Positions 28,990 to 38,378 of a DNA stretch of 64,000 nt are shown in pieces; position 1 is the first letter of the stretch, and every line of letters begins with the position of its first letter. The notes under the pieces are model-generated. The model saw nothing but the letters and a program-made list of their open reading frames with translations. It did not search any database and was not told the DNA's origin. Origin of the DNA: a virus; IMG/VR virus record IMGVR_UViG_3300005841_000030, positions 58,195-122,194 of that record; one strand, written 5' to 3'. The translations under genes were made by a program, and so were the position numbers.

Positions 28990-29060
28990 ATCAGGATGGT
29001 TGAGTGGTTAAACATAGATCTGCAAAATCTAGTACGTGAGTTCGAACCTCACTCCTGATT
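28990..29060 (+). tRNA. tRNA-Cys (anticodon GCA)
   Basis: Acceptor ATCAGGA/TCCTGAT (perfect), anticodon stem TAGAT/ATCTA with loop CTGCAAA, T-arm GTGAG-TTCGAAC-CTCAC. Last member of the array, with its own promoter. Confidence 0.9.
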
Positions 29061-29076
29061 CTAAACCAATAACAAT

Positions 29077-29163
29077 ATGGGATATATAATAGGAATAATC
29101 TTCATTTTAGCTCTTTGTGCTCCTGATGATAGATATAAGAAAAAGGAAGAAAAGAAGAATTAA
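29077..29163 (+). CDS. 28-residue membrane/secreted peptide
   Basis: MGYIIGIIFILALCAPDDRY then a Lys/Glu tail. It resembles a signal peptide with a lipobox-like Cys and almost no mature part. First reading frame after tRNA-Cys. Confidence 0.4.
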   Translation: MGYIIGIIFILALCAPDDRYKKKEEKKN

Positions 29164-29193
29164 AGGATAATATAGCAATTATTTATAATTATT

Positions 29194-29225
29194 CTTGTTA
29201 GTTATGATAATTCCTTTTACATTTG
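29194..29225 (+). promoter_or_regulatory. Bacteroides-type promoter of the virion operon
   Basis: CTTG (29194-29197), 20-nt spacer, TACATTTG (29218-29225). One mismatch in the -33 box. The next gene begins at 29238, so its leader would be very short. Confidence 0.55.
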
Positions 29226-29237
29226 TATTAATTACGT

Positions 29238-29597
29238 ATGGAAACCAAAGAACAGAAAGTCCTTTTACAAAGAATAAAGCTTACAGAGACACAATCTCTG
29301 AACATAGCTCAGAAATATTATTCTCTTCTTTCAGCTATAGGAAACTCTCCTTTAACAGAAAGAGAGATTCAATTAGTAGCTTTTACAGCCATTAAGGGAA
29401 ACATTTCTTATTCTTCTAATAGGGAAGAGTTTTGCATCTTGTATAAATCATCCTCCCCTACAATAAATAATATCATCTCCAAACTAAAGAAGATGAAAAT
29501 TCTAGTAAAGGATGCAGGAAAGATAAAGGTTGATCCTAAGTACCTCTTGGATTTTAATAAAGATATTGTTCTACAAATCTCCCTATTACATGGATAA
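29238..29597 (+). CDS. Winged-helix DNA-binding-like protein
   Basis: 119 residues. LTEREIQLVAFTAIKGNISY, then SSPTINNIISKLKKMKILVK and a beta wing (GKIKVDPKYLLDF) follow the order of a wHTH. It is the first gene of the packaging/virion operon and overlaps the IHF gene by 8 nt. Probable regulator or DNA-organising partner of the IHF protein. Confidence 0.6.
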   Translation: METKEQKVLLQRIKLTETQSLNIAQKYYSLLSAIGNSPLTEREIQLVAFTAIKGNISYSSNREEFCILYKSSSPTINNIISKLKKMKILVKDAGKIKVDPKYLLDFNKDIVLQISLLHG

Positions 29598-29940
29598 ACC
29601 TCAATCAATGTCTGATAAGGACTATCTAATTAGAGTGATGAGTATTAAAACCAATACTCCTGTAGCTACAATAGATGCTGTTATCTCACATCAATTTGAG
29701 GCAGCCAATGAAGCTCTTAAAACCAATAATACAATAGAGCTTTCAGGATTTGGGAAGTTTGTCTTTAAATTAAAGAAAGCTCATAAGAAATTAGAAAGGA
29801 ATATAGGTAAGAAGGAGTATTGGGAGAAAGCTCTGCAAGATAGTGCTCTAACAGACCAGAAGAGGCAATCTTACACAAATAAACTAAATAATACAATAAA
29901 AGAAATAGAAGTGTTGAAAACCAAATTGAAAGTAGAATGA
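29590..29940 (+). CDS. IHF/HU family DNA-bending protein
   Basis: 116 residues from ATG 29590. NTPVATIDAVISHQFEAANE forms the helical dimer body and IELSGFGKFVFKLKKAHKKL is the family signature. The beta arm is replaced by a long C-terminal charged helix (about residues 70-116). A subunit of this kind is a hallmark of crAss-like phages, next to the packaging genes. It likely bends phage DNA for packaging or transcription. Confidence 0.9.
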   Translation: MDKPQSMSDKDYLIRVMSIKTNTPVATIDAVISHQFEAANEALKTNNTIELSGFGKFVFKLKKAHKKLERNIGKKEYWEKALQDSALTDQKRQSYTNKLNNTIKEIEVLKTKLKVE

Positions 29941-30260
29941 ATTTCTTAGAAATATTTGAAGGTTGGCGAAATCATCTTCTCCCTCCTGAAAGATTAAAGG
30001 ATTTAATTAAACAAACCAGTGAAGAAAGACTAGCTATATGTGTAAAATGTATAGCTTATGATGAAACAGGAGAAGGATGTGCAATGCCTCTATCTCAACC
30101 TTGCTGTAATAAACATGTAAAAGTGGAAGGAACTTTAGGATGTGGATGTCCTTTAAAAAGTAAAACTAAATGTCTTTCATGTAGCTGTCCTGCTGATAAA
30201 TGGAAAGCCATTTCTACACCAGAACAAGAAGAAATAATAAACAGTAAATTAAACAATTGA
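29937..30260 (+). CDS. Cysteine-rich zinc-ribbon-like protein
   Basis: 107 residues with ten Cys from residue 35: CVKC, CAM, CC, CGC, CLSCSC. The spacing suits two zinc ribbons. A helical N-terminus (MNFLEIFEGWRNHLLPPERL) precedes. Small Cys-rich proteins of this kind occur in this position in related phages. Binding partner unknown. Overlaps IHF by 4 nt. Confidence 0.65.
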   Translation: MNFLEIFEGWRNHLLPPERLKDLIKQTSEERLAICVKCIAYDETGEGCAMPLSQPCCNKHVKVEGTLGCGCPLKSKTKCLSCSCPADKWKAISTPEQEEIINSKLNN

Positions 30261-30264
30261 ATAT

Positions 30265-30543
30265 ATGGAGCCTAGAGATTATAAGATGATCAATATCGAA
30301 GCTATGATGGAAGTATTGAATATGCTTTGGAATAAAGGAGTGGACTACGTTGATATATCTGGAAAACAAGGAGAAGATCAAGATGAAATATGCTTCTCCT
30401 TTTGTAGGGAATATATGGATGAGGAATATAAAGATACATTTGAAGACGGATTTATACAAGAAGAAGAGAATGAAATCATCTCAAAACCCACTCAACAAAT
30501 AAAGGTGAAATTAACAGATAAAGACATAGACGAATTAATTTAA
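30265..30543 (+). CDS. Acidic hypothetical protein
   Basis: 92 residues: YKMINIEAMMEVLNMLWNKG, then an acidic centre and tail (EEEYKDTFEDGFIQEEENEI). Helical. Lies between the zinc-ribbon gene and the terminase block. Unknown. Confidence 0.6.
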   Translation: MEPRDYKMINIEAMMEVLNMLWNKGVDYVDISGKQGEDQDEICFSFCREYMDEEYKDTFEDGFIQEEENEIISKPTQQIKVKLTDKDIDELI

Positions 30544-30549
30544 ATAGAT

Positions 30550-30855
30550 ATGGGAAGGAAACCAAACCACTACAACCATGTAATCCAAGTTCTACAAGAA
30601 CTTCACAAACTATACCCCTCATATACAATGAGTATGCATTTAGCCACTGCTCTAGACGGATACAGAGACATATGGGGAATTACAGACAAAGAACTCCTAT
30701 TCGCTTTAGAGAAATATAAAGCTCAATTGGAAATGGAACCTCCTCACACAGAAGGAGATGAACTAGAAGGTATAATTAAAGAAGGAATGAATCTATCCTT
30801 ATCTAGTATCTTAGGAGCAGATGATGAGGATATTAGAGAACAAGAAGATTACTAA
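30550..30855 (+). CDS. Conserved hypothetical protein of the packaging block
   Basis: 101 residues. MGRKPNHYNHVIQVLQELHK then ALDGYRDIWGITDKELLFAL and an acidic tail. Its position just before the small gene preceding TerL suggests a packaging role, perhaps part of a two-protein terminase small subunit; not proven. Its stop overlaps the next start by one base. Confidence 0.55.
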   Translation: MGRKPNHYNHVIQVLQELHKLYPSYTMSMHLATALDGYRDIWGITDKELLFALEKYKAQLEMEPPHTEGDELEGIIKEGMNLSLSSILGADDEDIREQEDY

Positions 30856-31184
30856 TGGCTAAGAAAGCAAATAACTACATTACTACAGAACTTGATTGGG
30901 CTGAACAACAACTTAAGTCTTGGAAAGCTTATGTAGATGCTAATCCATTACATGAGTTAAAAGATAGAATTGAATGGAAACCTACGAGTAAAGGAGGACT
31001 ACTCCCTATGGTTATTGCCTCAATTGAAGCTCAAGGTAAGTTCATTCAAGACACTATGAAGAACTATCTAGCTTTATTAGAAGTAGTAAATAATCTTAGA
31101 GAAAGAGAAGAAGCAAAGGTGGAAATTAGAGGAAAAGGAGAGCTTTCTGTTATGGCTTCAAATTTCCTTAAAGATAGAAAATGA
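30855..31184 (+). CDS. Candidate small terminase subunit
   Basis: 109 residues, fully helical: LDWAEQQLKSWKAYVDANPL, a central GGLLPMVIASIEAQGKFIQD helix and a C-terminal charged helix (LREREEAKVEI). It ends 4 nt inside TerL, the place where terS is expected, and has the right size. No HTH is evident, so the call is by position. Confidence 0.45.
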   Translation: MAKKANNYITTELDWAEQQLKSWKAYVDANPLHELKDRIEWKPTSKGGLLPMVIASIEAQGKFIQDTMKNYLALLEVVNNLREREEAKVEIRGKGELSVMASNFLKDRK

Positions 31185-33208
31185 CAAACGAAGTAAAATC
31201 TATAGATTATAAAGATTGGTTTATTAACCAAAAACGTATTCCAGATAAAGGATCTATAGAACATGAGGAGTTCTTTAATTTTCATAAGGAACTATGTTTA
31301 AATGGATGTATGATAGGAGGGGTTTATTTTAACCCCTTTTTGTATTGGCATTTAAATATATGGCACACAGAAGTAGACATAATTGACTCCAAAGGAAGAA
31401 TATCTCAAAAGTATTCCAACCCCTATCTCAGGGATAATGAATGGATAGTTACAGAAGCTATTGAAAAAGCTCACGAAGAAAAGAAAGGATTGGCAATAGG
31501 AGGGATAAGACGTTTAGCTAAATCAGTAATAGAAGCTTCTTATATAGGATGGGGGGCAACATTTGATGAAAATTCTCAGAATGTTATTTCAGGATTAAAT
31601 TCTCCTGATATAAAACTAGTGACAGATAAGATAGACAAGGGTTTAAACTTTATACCTGAAGCTTGGAGGTGGCAGAGAATTGAGGATAATTGGAAGAACC
31701 AAGTAACTCTAGGAGTTAAAACTAAAAGTGGAGAAAGAATCCCCTTCTCAGCTATCCTTATAAGGAACTTAGATGAGGGTAATAATGAAGAAGCTATTGC
31801 TGGTACAAAGCCTAGGAAACTAATTATAGATGAAGGAGGAAAAGGTAGTTTCCTAAGAGGTTTACAAGCTGCTATTCCAGGATTTACTACACCTTATGGA
31901 TGGGGATGTTCTCCTATAGTAACGTTCACAGGTGGAGATATGACTAAATTTGCAGATGCTAAACTCCTAATGTTTGATGTAGAAGCATTTAACTTCCTAT
32001 CTTATAATAATACAGAAGATACTAAAAGAGTACATGGACTATTCTTAGGTCACAAATATAGAATGGAGGCTAAACGACCTTCTAATCTAGCTGACTATTT
32101 ACAAATTGATTCTCCAGAACTTAAGAAAATAGAGATGTTAGTTAGTGATGAGGAGATAGCTAACAAAATAACAGATGATAATCTAGCTAGATCTAAGAAA
32201 GCAGGAGACAGAATAGCATATCTTAAGGAAAAAATGTACTATCCTAAAACAGTGGATGATATATTCCTTAATGAGAATACCAATATATTTGATATAGAAG
32301 CTGCTAGAAGACAAAAAGCAAGGCTCCTATCAAGAGGATTCACAGGAACCCCTGTAATTTTACATATGGGAGAAAATGGTATATATCATGAATTCACAGA
32401 CAAAAGACCTATAACTAATTTTCCACTAAAATCTACAGATGACAAAGATGCTCCAGTAGTAATTATAGAATTTCCAATGACTAACCCTCCCTATGGATTA
32501 TATACAGGAGGAGGTGACCCATATAGACAAGGTAAGGCTATATACAGTACATCTCTTGGAGCTATATACATATATAAAAGAATGCATAATATTCTTACTG
32601 ATAAATATCAAGAAATGCTTGTAGCATATTATGTAGCTAGACCTGATAAAAAAGAAAAATGGGAGGAGCAAGCTAGACTACTTATTAAATATTACAATGC
32701 AAGAGCCTTAATAGAAAATGATGAGATCTCTTTCATAGATCATATGAAAGCCAAAGGAGATGCTAATTATTTAGAACCTCAACCTCAATGGTTAAGAAGA
32801 GTTATACCAAATACTTCTCAAAATAGAGATTATGGTTTATCAAGATCTTCAGATAAAATAATTGATTTTCTTCATGGAAATCTTAAAAAATATACAGAAG
32901 AAATAATACATTCTGAAAAAGATGAACATGGTAATACAATAAAAGAAATCACAGGAATGTCTAGAATTCTAGATCCTATGCTTTTAGAAGAAATGATTCA
33001 ATACAATGAAGATGGTAACTTTGATAGAATTGTAGCAGCAGAACTAGCCATCACTCAAGCAATTGAAATGGACCCTATATACGGAAAAGCAACACAAGAG
33101 AATGAAAGAGCTAAATCCTTATATCAAGGAAATAAAGCAAAACCAACACTATTTGGGGAAACTCCATCCCTATTCAATAAAAAAAGAACACGTAAATTAT
33201 TTGCATAA
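31181..33208 (+). CDS. terL: Terminase large subunit
   Basis: 675 residues. The ATPase has a Walker A variant GIRRLAKS (about 108-115) and Walker B LIIDEGG (about 214-220), followed by the coupling-motif-like PIVTFTGGDM (about 245-254). The nuclease domain has D446 in YTGGGDPYRQ, E512 in ARALIENDE, and an acidic residue in SSDKIIDFL. Cuts and pumps DNA into the capsid. Directly upstream of the portal gene, with one-base overlap (TAATGG). Confidence 0.95.
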   Translation: MTNEVKSIDYKDWFINQKRIPDKGSIEHEEFFNFHKELCLNGCMIGGVYFNPFLYWHLNIWHTEVDIIDSKGRISQKYSNPYLRDNEWIVTEAIEKAHEEKKGLAIGGIRRLAKSVIEASYIGWGATFDENSQNVISGLNSPDIKLVTDKIDKGLNFIPEAWRWQRIEDNWKNQVTLGVKTKSGERIPFSAILIRNLDEGNNEEAIAGTKPRKLIIDEGGKGSFLRGLQAAIPGFTTPYGWGCSPIVTFTGGDMTKFADAKLLMFDVEAFNFLSYNNTEDTKRVHGLFLGHKYRMEAKRPSNLADYLQIDSPELKKIEMLVSDEEIANKITDDNLARSKKAGDRIAYLKEKMYYPKTVDDIFLNENTNIFDIEAARRQKARLLSRGFTGTPVILHMGENGIYHEFTDKRPITNFPLKSTDDKDAPVVIIEFPMTNPPYGLYTGGGDPYRQGKAIYSTSLGAIYIYKRMHNILTDKYQEMLVAYYVARPDKKEKWEEQARLLIKYYNARALIENDEISFIDHMKAKGDANYLEPQPQWLRRVIPNTSQNRDYGLSRSSDKIIDFLHGNLKKYTEEIIHSEKDEHGNTIKEITGMSRILDPMLLEEMIQYNEDGNFDRIVAAELAITQAIEMDPIYGKATQENERAKSLYQGNKAKPTLFGETPSLFNKKRTRKLFA

Positions 33209-35799
33209 TGGCAATTATTAGATATACAAAGGACGCAACAATTAGATATGCCTATCTAAACATCTTTCCTGATCAGTTTAAAACTGAAGAAGAAAAGAAA
33301 GACGATAGTTGGATAAAGAATACAATGGACTACTTTGCTAATAAGGCATATGTAGAGTACAAGAAAAATAGAGAAACCTTTGTTAAAAACTATGATTTGG
33401 TTAAAGGTATTCTTAGACATGAGGATTTCTATGAAAATCAAGAAGTAAGTTCCTTTACAGAAACCCTAACAAGAGATTTAGACCTACCTGCTTATGTAAA
33501 GCATTATTCTATTCTAACCACTCCTATAAATGAACTTGTAGGAGAACTTTCTAAAAGACCAGACGGATATAAAGTGAAAGCTTTTGACGATGATAGTAAG
33601 GCTGAAGAGTTAGAATTTAAAACTCAAATACTTCAACAGTTTATCATCTCTCAAGCAAAAGAAAGAATTCAAGCTAATTTAGCTCTTCAAGGAGAAGAGG
33701 TTGATGATGAAGAACTTCAACAAATGACACTAGATGATGTTAAGGATGAGCTGGATAGTTATACTTCAATGGCTGAAAAATGGGGAAATCATGTACTTAC
33801 CTGCGCTAAAGCTGATTTCAATGTAAAGGAATTAAGCGAGGATGCTTTTAGAGATATGCAAATTTCTGCTAGAGAATACTATCATATTTACGAAGATAAC
33901 TCTAAAACAGGATTTAATATAGAAGTGTTTAATCCCAAGAATGTATGGTATTTAACCACTCCTGATAGAAAATATGTATCAGATCCTTCTGGTAGAACCA
34001 GAGGAGCATATGCTGCTGGAGGAGTACATGTCATGGAAATATCTGAAATTATAGAAACCTTCCCAGATATTACTAAAGATGAAATAGACCACCTTAGATC
34101 TTCTCTTCAAGACTATGGTCTTATTAATGTTAGAGAATCTAATTTAGGAGCAGATGTTACTCCAGGTATAGATAGTATAAAGTATGACACCTTTGATCCG
34201 GCTATTCTTCAAGAAAGAATGATGATAGAGGGAGAAATGAAGGAAAATAATGATAGTTTAAAGGATTTTCTAGGCCTTACTTCTAATGTTTCTTCATTTG
34301 GTTATAAGTATGTAGTGGTTAGAGCTTATTGGTTGTCTAAAAGGAAGATAGGAAAGGTGGTGTATGAGGACGAATTAGGTAATGAACAATCTATCCTTGT
34401 AGATGAAAATTATAAGAAGGGTACCATTCCTACAGAGATTTCGGTAGAATGGGGATGGACTAATCAATGGTATCAAGGAGTTAAGATTGGGCCAGATATT
34501 TATCATATTAAACCTTACAAACTATTAGACTATTGTCCTATTATAGGACTTATTTACGAAGTAAAAAACACTGAAGCTAAGTCTACAGTGGATATGATGA
34601 AACCTTTCCAGGTAATATACAATGTCTGTATGAATCAGATGTTTGAGCTATTAAAGAAGGAAATAGGTAATGTTGCCTCTGTAAACATTAGAAGAGTTCC
34701 TAGAATTAAAGATGGAGATGCTCAAGATGATATTGATTTGTGGGAACAAGAAGCTAGAACTAGAGGTATAATGTTCGATGACGATAGTCCTGAGAATACT
34801 AAAGCTCCAGTAACTAATACATCTATTGCTAAAAATGTAGACCTCACCAGAACTAATGAAATACAGGCTAGATACAATCTAGCTGTACAAATGAAGAACG
34901 AATGTTGGGAACTCATAGGAATGTCTAAACAAAGACTTGGTTCTATATCTGCCTCAGAGTCAGCAACAGGAACCCAAGCTGCTATAACACAGTCCTATTC
35001 TCAGACAGAACCTCAATTTGTAGCTCATGAGTATATATTAGGTCAATTATATCAGGCCATTATAGATGGATCTTTATATGTGGAGTCTCAGAAACCACAA
35101 TCCACCCTATCTTATATTACTAATAAAGGAGAATCTGCATTTGTACAAGTAAATGGAACAGATTTAAAATCAAGAGACTTAAAGGTATTTCCTACTAACA
35201 GACCGGAAGACAAGGAAATGTTTAAAGAACTTAGAGGTCTTGCTCACCCCGCTATGCAAAATGGAGCTACATTATATGATATTGTAGAATTATATTCTAC
35301 AGATTCTGTGCGTCAAATGAAGAAAACTTTTAAAACTCTTAAAGAAAGACAAGAAGAGCTTCAGAACCAACAAATGCAACAAAAACAGCAAGAATTGCAA
35401 CAAGAACAAGGAATTTCTCAAGCTCAATTACAGCAAGCTAAACAAATGCATGATGAACAAGTTGCTCATGATGATTATCAGAAACAACTGGATAGAGAAT
35501 CTAAGGAGAAAATTGCCATCATCCAAGCCACAGGTTTCGGAAAGGTGGAGTCTGAAGATTTGAATCAAAATGAAATACCAGATGTTTTAGAGGCTTCCAG
35601 GTTAGTACATGATCAGGAAAATGCTGTAAGAGACTACAATTTAAAGCTTACGGATATGGCTTCTAAGAACAAGCAGTCTTCTGAAAAGACAGCTTTAGAA
35701 AAGGAGAAGATTAAGGTGGAAAGAGAAAATCAAGCCAATGATTTAGCTATTGCAAAAATAAATGCCAAAAATAGGAAATCTCAAAATAAGAAAAAATAA
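33208..35799 (+). CDS. Portal protein
   Basis: 863 residues. The length, position straight after TerL, the acidic wing regions, a core from about residue 200 to 600, and a Gln-rich helical C-terminus (about 705-863, barrel/crown) fit a crAss-like portal. Forms the dodecameric gate for DNA. It also ends one base inside the GIY-YIG gene. The C-terminal helix bundle is rich in Gln/Glu, like P22-type barrels. Confidence 0.85.
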   Translation: MAIIRYTKDATIRYAYLNIFPDQFKTEEEKKDDSWIKNTMDYFANKAYVEYKKNRETFVKNYDLVKGILRHEDFYENQEVSSFTETLTRDLDLPAYVKHYSILTTPINELVGELSKRPDGYKVKAFDDDSKAEELEFKTQILQQFIISQAKERIQANLALQGEEVDDEELQQMTLDDVKDELDSYTSMAEKWGNHVLTCAKADFNVKELSEDAFRDMQISAREYYHIYEDNSKTGFNIEVFNPKNVWYLTTPDRKYVSDPSGRTRGAYAAGGVHVMEISEIIETFPDITKDEIDHLRSSLQDYGLINVRESNLGADVTPGIDSIKYDTFDPAILQERMMIEGEMKENNDSLKDFLGLTSNVSSFGYKYVVVRAYWLSKRKIGKVVYEDELGNEQSILVDENYKKGTIPTEISVEWGWTNQWYQGVKIGPDIYHIKPYKLLDYCPIIGLIYEVKNTEAKSTVDMMKPFQVIYNVCMNQMFELLKKEIGNVASVNIRRVPRIKDGDAQDDIDLWEQEARTRGIMFDDDSPENTKAPVTNTSIAKNVDLTRTNEIQARYNLAVQMKNECWELIGMSKQRLGSISASESATGTQAAITQSYSQTEPQFVAHEYILGQLYQAIIDGSLYVESQKPQSTLSYITNKGESAFVQVNGTDLKSRDLKVFPTNRPEDKEMFKELRGLAHPAMQNGATLYDIVELYSTDSVRQMKKTFKTLKERQEELQNQQMQQKQQELQQEQGISQAQLQQAKQMHDEQVAHDDYQKQLDRESKEKIAIIQATGFGKVESEDLNQNEIPDVLEASRLVHDQENAVRDYNLKLTDMASKNKQSSEKTALEKEKIKVERENQANDLAIAKINAKNRKSQNKKK

Positions 35800-36476
35800 T
35801 GAGAAAAGGCAAGATATATTGTTTAATTTGTCCCAAAACTGGAAAAATAAGATATATAGGACAAACCAAACAAAAAGGAAATAAGAGATTTCATCAACAC
35901 AAGTACCAATGGAGTAGATCTAATGGTCAACTATCTTATGTAAATGCTTGGATAAAAGGATTATATAACGATAATTTATTGCCAATATTTGAAATAATAG
36001 AAGATAATATATCTGAAGAACTATTAAACGAAAAGGAAATAAATTATATAAAATTATTTAAATCATCTGGGGCAATATTAGTAAATATAGAAGCGGGAGG
36101 AGGAACTTATAAAAATTTTACACAAAGAGAGGATTCTAAAATAAAGAGATTAAACACCTTAAAATCTTCAAAAAAGTGGAAAATTAGATCAGAAAGACAT
36201 TCTCAAATAATGAAAGATAAACACAAAGATGGAGTTTCTAAGATAGGATTTAAATATTTTTCTAATGAAAAATTAAGAGAAATGAATCAAATATCCTCTA
36301 TTTCAAGACAAAAGAAAGTGAAAGGAATTGATTTAAATGGAGAAAGTTTAGAATTTCCTTCTATTAGAGAAGCTGCAAAGTTTTATAATATAAAAGATTC
36401 AACTCATATAGTTCGAGTACTTAAAGGTAAATCCAAAAGCGGAATGACTCATAATATAAAATTTAGTTATTTATAG
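35799..36476 (+). CDS. GIY-YIG endonuclease (homing type)
   Basis: 225 residues. KIYCLICPKTGKIRYIGQTK is the GIY-YIG core with the YIG-adjacent helix (RFHQHKYQWS) and a Glu-bearing segment (NEKEINYIKLF). The C-terminus has a NUMOD-like module (GIDLNGESLEFPSIREAAKF). Inserted between portal and the next head gene; its ATG shares a base with the portal stop (TAATG). Ends in TAG, showing TAG is a true stop here. Confidence 0.85.
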   Translation: MRKGKIYCLICPKTGKIRYIGQTKQKGNKRFHQHKYQWSRSNGQLSYVNAWIKGLYNDNLLPIFEIIEDNISEELLNEKEINYIKLFKSSGAILVNIEAGGGTYKNFTQREDSKIKRLNTLKSSKKWKIRSERHSQIMKDKHKDGVSKIGFKYFSNEKLREMNQISSISRQKKVKGIDLNGESLEFPSIREAAKFYNIKDSTHIVRVLKGKSKSGMTHNIKFSYL

Positions 36477-36487
36477 ACAAAATTCTT

Positions 36488-36892
36488 ATGAAACCAATTC
36501 TTCTACAGAAATCTAGACTTCCTGTATTTAAAGCCACTATATGGATAGTTATAGGGAATGATGTAGAGAAATCGATTGATTATATAGAAGACGAAACTTC
36601 AGAAGTAATAGCTAAACAGAAGGATAAGAAATATATTAGAGCATACACATATGCTTATGAATCTCCAGATAACAAACGAAAGTACATGTTGTTTTTTAAA
36701 TATACAGCAAAACCTGGAGAAATAGCACATGAAGTAAAGCATCTAATAAATATATTATTTAGCTGGCATGGATATAAACTATCTATAACAAATGATGAAA
36801 TGGAATGCTATTATTTGGAGGATATTGTGGACAAAGTTCATTCAGCCCTCACAAGGTATAAAAAACTTTACAAGACAGATAAACAAAAATGA
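36488..36892 (+). CDS. HExxH metallopeptidase-like head-operon protein
   Basis: 134 residues. GEIAHEVKHLINILFSWHGY gives HEVKH at 81-85, with further acidic residues at about 104-111 (EMECYYLED) as possible third ligands. A beta-rich N-terminus precedes. The position between portal and scaffold is where a prohead protease often lies, so it may process head proteins. No substrate evidence. Confidence 0.6.
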   Translation: MKPILLQKSRLPVFKATIWIVIGNDVEKSIDYIEDETSEVIAKQKDKKYIRAYTYAYESPDNKRKYMLFFKYTAKPGEIAHEVKHLINILFSWHGYKLSITNDEMECYYLEDIVDKVHSALTRYKKLYKTDKQK

Positions 36893-37017
36893 TTAGAGTG
36901 AAATTCCTTAATGCTATATTATCTTGTAAATTCCTCGTTTTCAAGTACTTTTCCTTTGTTATTTCATAAATCTATTCTACTTTTACATAATAAAAACCAA
37001 TAGTAACTAACTAAATT

Positions 37018-38352
37018 ATGGCTGAGAAAGCAACTAATCTTCAGTCTACACAAGAATTATTTGGAAATTTCAGTATTTCTGATAGTGTAGAAATGACAGG
37101 AGCACAAGAAATCCTTGAAGGGTTATATGCCCCAGAAACATCCACTTCATCTCCTGATGAAATAGAGGAACTCGGTGAAGAAAAACCTTTAAAAAAGAAA
37201 TCAACAACTTCCACAGAAACAACTCTTAAAGAGGAAAAGAAAAAATCTCCTAAAGAACTTGCAGAAGAAGCTCGTCAAAAAGCTGCTAAACAAGCTGAAA
37301 AAGGACTAAACTCCTTCTTAGAAGGAGAAGAATCTCAAGAAGAGGAACAAGAAGAAGAGAATGAAGAAGAGGAATCTACAGAAGTAAAAAATAAAACTAA
37401 GGAAACTAAAGCTCTTGAGGAGACAGAAAATTCTGAAGAAGAGTCTTCTGAATCAGATAAAAACCAATTTGAAATCCTATCTAAGGAACTAACTAATCTT
37501 GGTGTCTTTTCAAAAGATGAAGATGAAGAAGATGTTGTTGCTAAAACTCCAGAAGAATTCCTAGCAAGATTTAACTACGAAAAGGAAAAAGGAGCTAGAG
37601 AAATGATTAGTAATTTCATTAGTCAATTTGGTGAAGACAGGAGACATGCATTTTCAGCTATATTTGAAAAAGGAGTAGATCCTAAAGAGTATTTCTCTTC
37701 TTATAATAAAATCGAAAATCTTTCAGAAGTAGATTTAACTAAAGAAGAAAATCAAATAGCAGTGGTTAGAGCAGGACTCACCACTCAAGGATTTGATCCA
37801 GCAGACGTAGATGGACAAATTGAAAAGTATAAAAACTATGGAGATTTGGAAGATATGTCTCAGAAATATCAAAAAATCCTAGTTAAAAAAGAAGCTGAGA
37901 AACTGTCGCAATTAGAAAAAGAAAGTGAACTTAAGATTCAACAACAAGCTGAATTCAAGAGTCAATATATGAAGAACGTAAATACAGTTCTTCAAAACAA
38001 ATTAAAAGATAAGGAATTTGATGGCATTCCCATTAATCCCAAATTAGCTAATGAACTACAAGATTTCCTTTTAGTAGATAAGTACAAAACTTCATCTGGA
38101 GAACCTTTAACAGATTTTGATGTTTCTATACTTGAACTAAAAAGACCTGAAAATCATGAAAGGAAAGTGAAAATAGCTCTTCTTCTAAAAATCTTAGAAA
38201 AAGACCCTACTCTCTCTACCATTCAAAAAACAGGAGTTACCAAAAAAACTAATCAGTTATTTGGTGAATTGGTGAAGCAAACAAGCAAATCCTCAGTGAA
38301 ATCAAGTAAGTCATCAGGAGCTTCAAAATCGTTGTTTTCTGAATACTTATAA
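37018..38352 (+). CDS. Scaffold-like acidic protein
   Basis: 444 residues. A disordered, very acidic N-terminal half (Glu runs through residues 45-150) leads to long helices (about 175-420) rich in Glu/Lys/Gln and a Ser-rich basic tail (KSSVKSSKSSGASKS). No fold-specific motif. Lies immediately upstream of the major capsid gene, the normal place for a scaffolding protein. The leader repeats the one before 40552-41514. Assignment by position and composition. Confidence 0.65.
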   Translation: MAEKATNLQSTQELFGNFSISDSVEMTGAQEILEGLYAPETSTSSPDEIEELGEEKPLKKKSTTSTETTLKEEKKKSPKELAEEARQKAAKQAEKGLNSFLEGEESQEEEQEEENEEEESTEVKNKTKETKALEETENSEEESSESDKNQFEILSKELTNLGVFSKDEDEEDVVAKTPEEFLARFNYEKEKGAREMISNFISQFGEDRRHAFSAIFEKGVDPKEYFSSYNKIENLSEVDLTKEENQIAVVRAGLTTQGFDPADVDGQIEKYKNYGDLEDMSQKYQKILVKKEAEKLSQLEKESELKIQQQAEFKSQYMKNVNTVLQNKLKDKEFDGIPINPKLANELQDFLLVDKYKTSSGEPLTDFDVSILELKRPENHERKVKIALLLKILEKDPTLSTIQKTGVTKKTNQLFGELVKQTSKSSVKSSKSSGASKSLFSEYL

Positions 38353-38378
38353 AATAAAAATCTAAATTTAAATAACAA

